From Parachlamydiales bacterium (GTDB taxonomy: Bacteria > Chlamydiota > Chlamydiia > Chlamydiales > Rhabdochlamydiaceae), in NCBI GenBank assembly GCA_020053915.1, contig JAGVMG010000007.1, positions 1 through 41,534 on the forward strand: a DNA stretch of 41,534 bases. Reading direction: 5' to 3'. The position numbers and the translations under genes are program-made. Below, one piece after another: positions 40,698-41,534 of this stretch; position 1 is the stretch's first letter; each line of letters starts with the position of its first letter. The notes below the pieces were generated by a model. It ran no database searches. It was not told the origin of the DNA and worked only from the letters and a program-made list of their open reading frames with translations.

Positions 40698-41534
40698 TTA
40701 CTGCGCAGCCTCTGTGGTTAGATCACTCTTTTCCACCTGAACAATCTCCCGCGGCGCAGGTAGATTCATCAGCGATGAAGGAGTTACAGGATCGCTCGGC
40801 GAGAGAGATTCCTTTTCCACTGGGACAGCGGGCTGTGGGGCTGCTTCGGGAGTAATCTTCAGCTTTTGCAATCGCTTTCCTGCAAGTCCTGCCACTTTTG
40901 TTTCAGGATATTTTGCGATAATGCGCGTATAATAAATGTGCGAGGCATGCGGCTTATGGGTGCGCTCATAAAACCGCGCAATGTCGTAAAGGTGGCTTGC
41001 ATACACCTCTTTCATATTGAGTAGCATCCCTTCAGCCACAGCGACTTTTTCCTCTCCTGGAAAATCTTGACGAAACTTGCGCAAATTAATTTCCGCCAAG
41101 TCGAGATAATCTTGATCGGGATATTGATCTTGAGACTGGATTAAGTACACCTGACCGATCCCAATATAGCTATCCACCGCAAGAGGATGCTTGGAAAAGC
41201 GCCTGATCAACATCTGATAAGTTTCAATACTCGATTTATATTCCTCTGTTTTTAGAAGAAGCTGCGCTTTTCCATAAAGAGCCCGAGCGGCAAGTTCATG
41301 ATGGGGAAGCGCTGTGATCACTTCATCATAGATCGCAATCGCTTCATCGCGCGCAGGAATCCACTTAGGAAGGCTATCCCATCCCAACACATGCTTTTTA
41401 GCGCCGTGATGGAACTGCTCTGCAATCTGAAATTTCGTGTGAATCGCCTCTTCAAAATGCTTCGGAGTAGACTGCTTCTTGAGATAGCGCGTTAGCATTT
41501 TATTGGACTGATCAAATTCTTTTTTATGAAAATA
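40698..41534 (-). CDS. BamD-like outer-membrane assembly lipoprotein (partial)
   Basis: The frame stays open to the window edge (12 more codons upstream of the ATG at 41498, ending YFHKKEFDQSN), so the 5' end with the lipoprotein signal is outside. The visible 278 residues contain tetratricopeptide-like helical repeats: KFQIAEQFHHGAKK, AIAIYDEVITALPHHELAAR, SIETYQMLIRRFSKHPLAVD and IYYTRIIAKYPETKVAGLA. This is the pattern of BamD (YfiO), which works with BamA in inserting outer-membrane proteins. A Pro/Glu-rich tail follows. CT547 is the likely counterpart. It lies 4 bp before the LptE-like start. Confidence 0.8.
   Translation of the reverse strand, partial: YFHKKEFDQSNKMLTRYLKKQSTPKHFEEAIHTKFQIAEQFHHGAKKHVLGWDSLPKWIPARDEAIAIYDEVITALPHHELAARALYGKAQLLLKTEEYKSSIETYQMLIRRFSKHPLAVDSYIGIGQVYLIQSQDQYPDQDYLDLAEINLRKFRQDFPGEEKVAVAEGMLLNMKEVYASHLYDIARFYERTHKPHASHIYYTRIIAKYPETKVAGLAGKRLQKLKITPEAAPQPAVPVEKESLSPSDPVTPSSLMNLPAPREIVQVEKSDLTTEAAQ

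Noticed and set aside
1-41534. CRISPR arrays, rRNA genes, IS-element transposases
   Set aside because: No spaced repeat array, rRNA segment or DDE transposase was seen anywhere in the window.

Overview
The window is a piece of a Chlamydiota chromosome, most likely from an environmental (amoeba- or animal-associated) family such as Waddliaceae rather than Chlamydiaceae. This rests on gene order. The ribosomal run rplC..rplQ with secY and rpoA but without rpmD, rpmJ, adk, map or infA is followed by gapA and a CT504-like gene. On the other side an Inc-like cluster sits between rplC and fmt-lpxA-fabZ-lpxC-lnt, where C. trachomatis has CT529/Cap1. A further block (RsmB-type methyltransferase, dac, CT550-like, rsbW, LptE-like, BamD-like) resembles CT553-CT547. 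The species call is an inference; no search was possible.

Layout: (1) 1-750 holds a GNAT acetyltransferase and a 180-bp stretch packed with hairpins. (2) 751-8185 is a 7.4-kb island integrated in a tRNA-Leu(UAA) gene. It is bounded by a perfect 54-bp direct repeat and carries a tyrosine integrase, a degenerate recombinase resembling chlamydial plasmid Pgp7/Pgp8, an AlpA-like DNA-binding protein, a D5-like primase/helicase, a CHC2 zinc-finger primase fragment and an iteron-bearing gap that looks like a replication origin. On the opposite strand it carries a signal-peptide-bearing polymorphic toxin with an HNH-type C-terminal nuclease and a probable immunity gene. The architecture resembles a P4/PICI-type phage satellite. 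The integrase has a one-base frameshift just before its catalytic tyrosine, so the island looks recently immobilised.

(3) 8288-10431 holds the CT504-like gene and gapA. (4) 10447-22937 is the ribosomal protein / secY / rpoA operon, all on the minus strand and ending in a strong terminator. (5) 23201-28523 is a minus-strand cluster of five proteins with paired hydrophobic segments (putative inclusion-membrane proteins, two of them tandem duplicates), a secreted kinase-like protein and a 35-residue membrane peptide. (6) 28650-34189 holds fmt, lpxA, fabZ, lpxC, lnt and a DoxX-family gene, which serve lipid A, lipoprotein and initiator-tRNA formylation functions.

(7) 34244-41534 holds an RNA methyltransferase, a SurA-like chaperone, rsmA, a D-Ala-D-Ala carboxypeptidase, a CT550-like gene, an RsbW-like kinase, an LptE-like lipoprotein and a BamD-like lipoprotein cut by the window edge. 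Inside the LptE-like gene lies a 183-bp near-palindromic element inserted exactly in frame in the signal-peptide region. It resembles in principle the Rickettsia palindromic elements. Together with the toxin-bearing satellite-like island, it is the most unusual content of the window.
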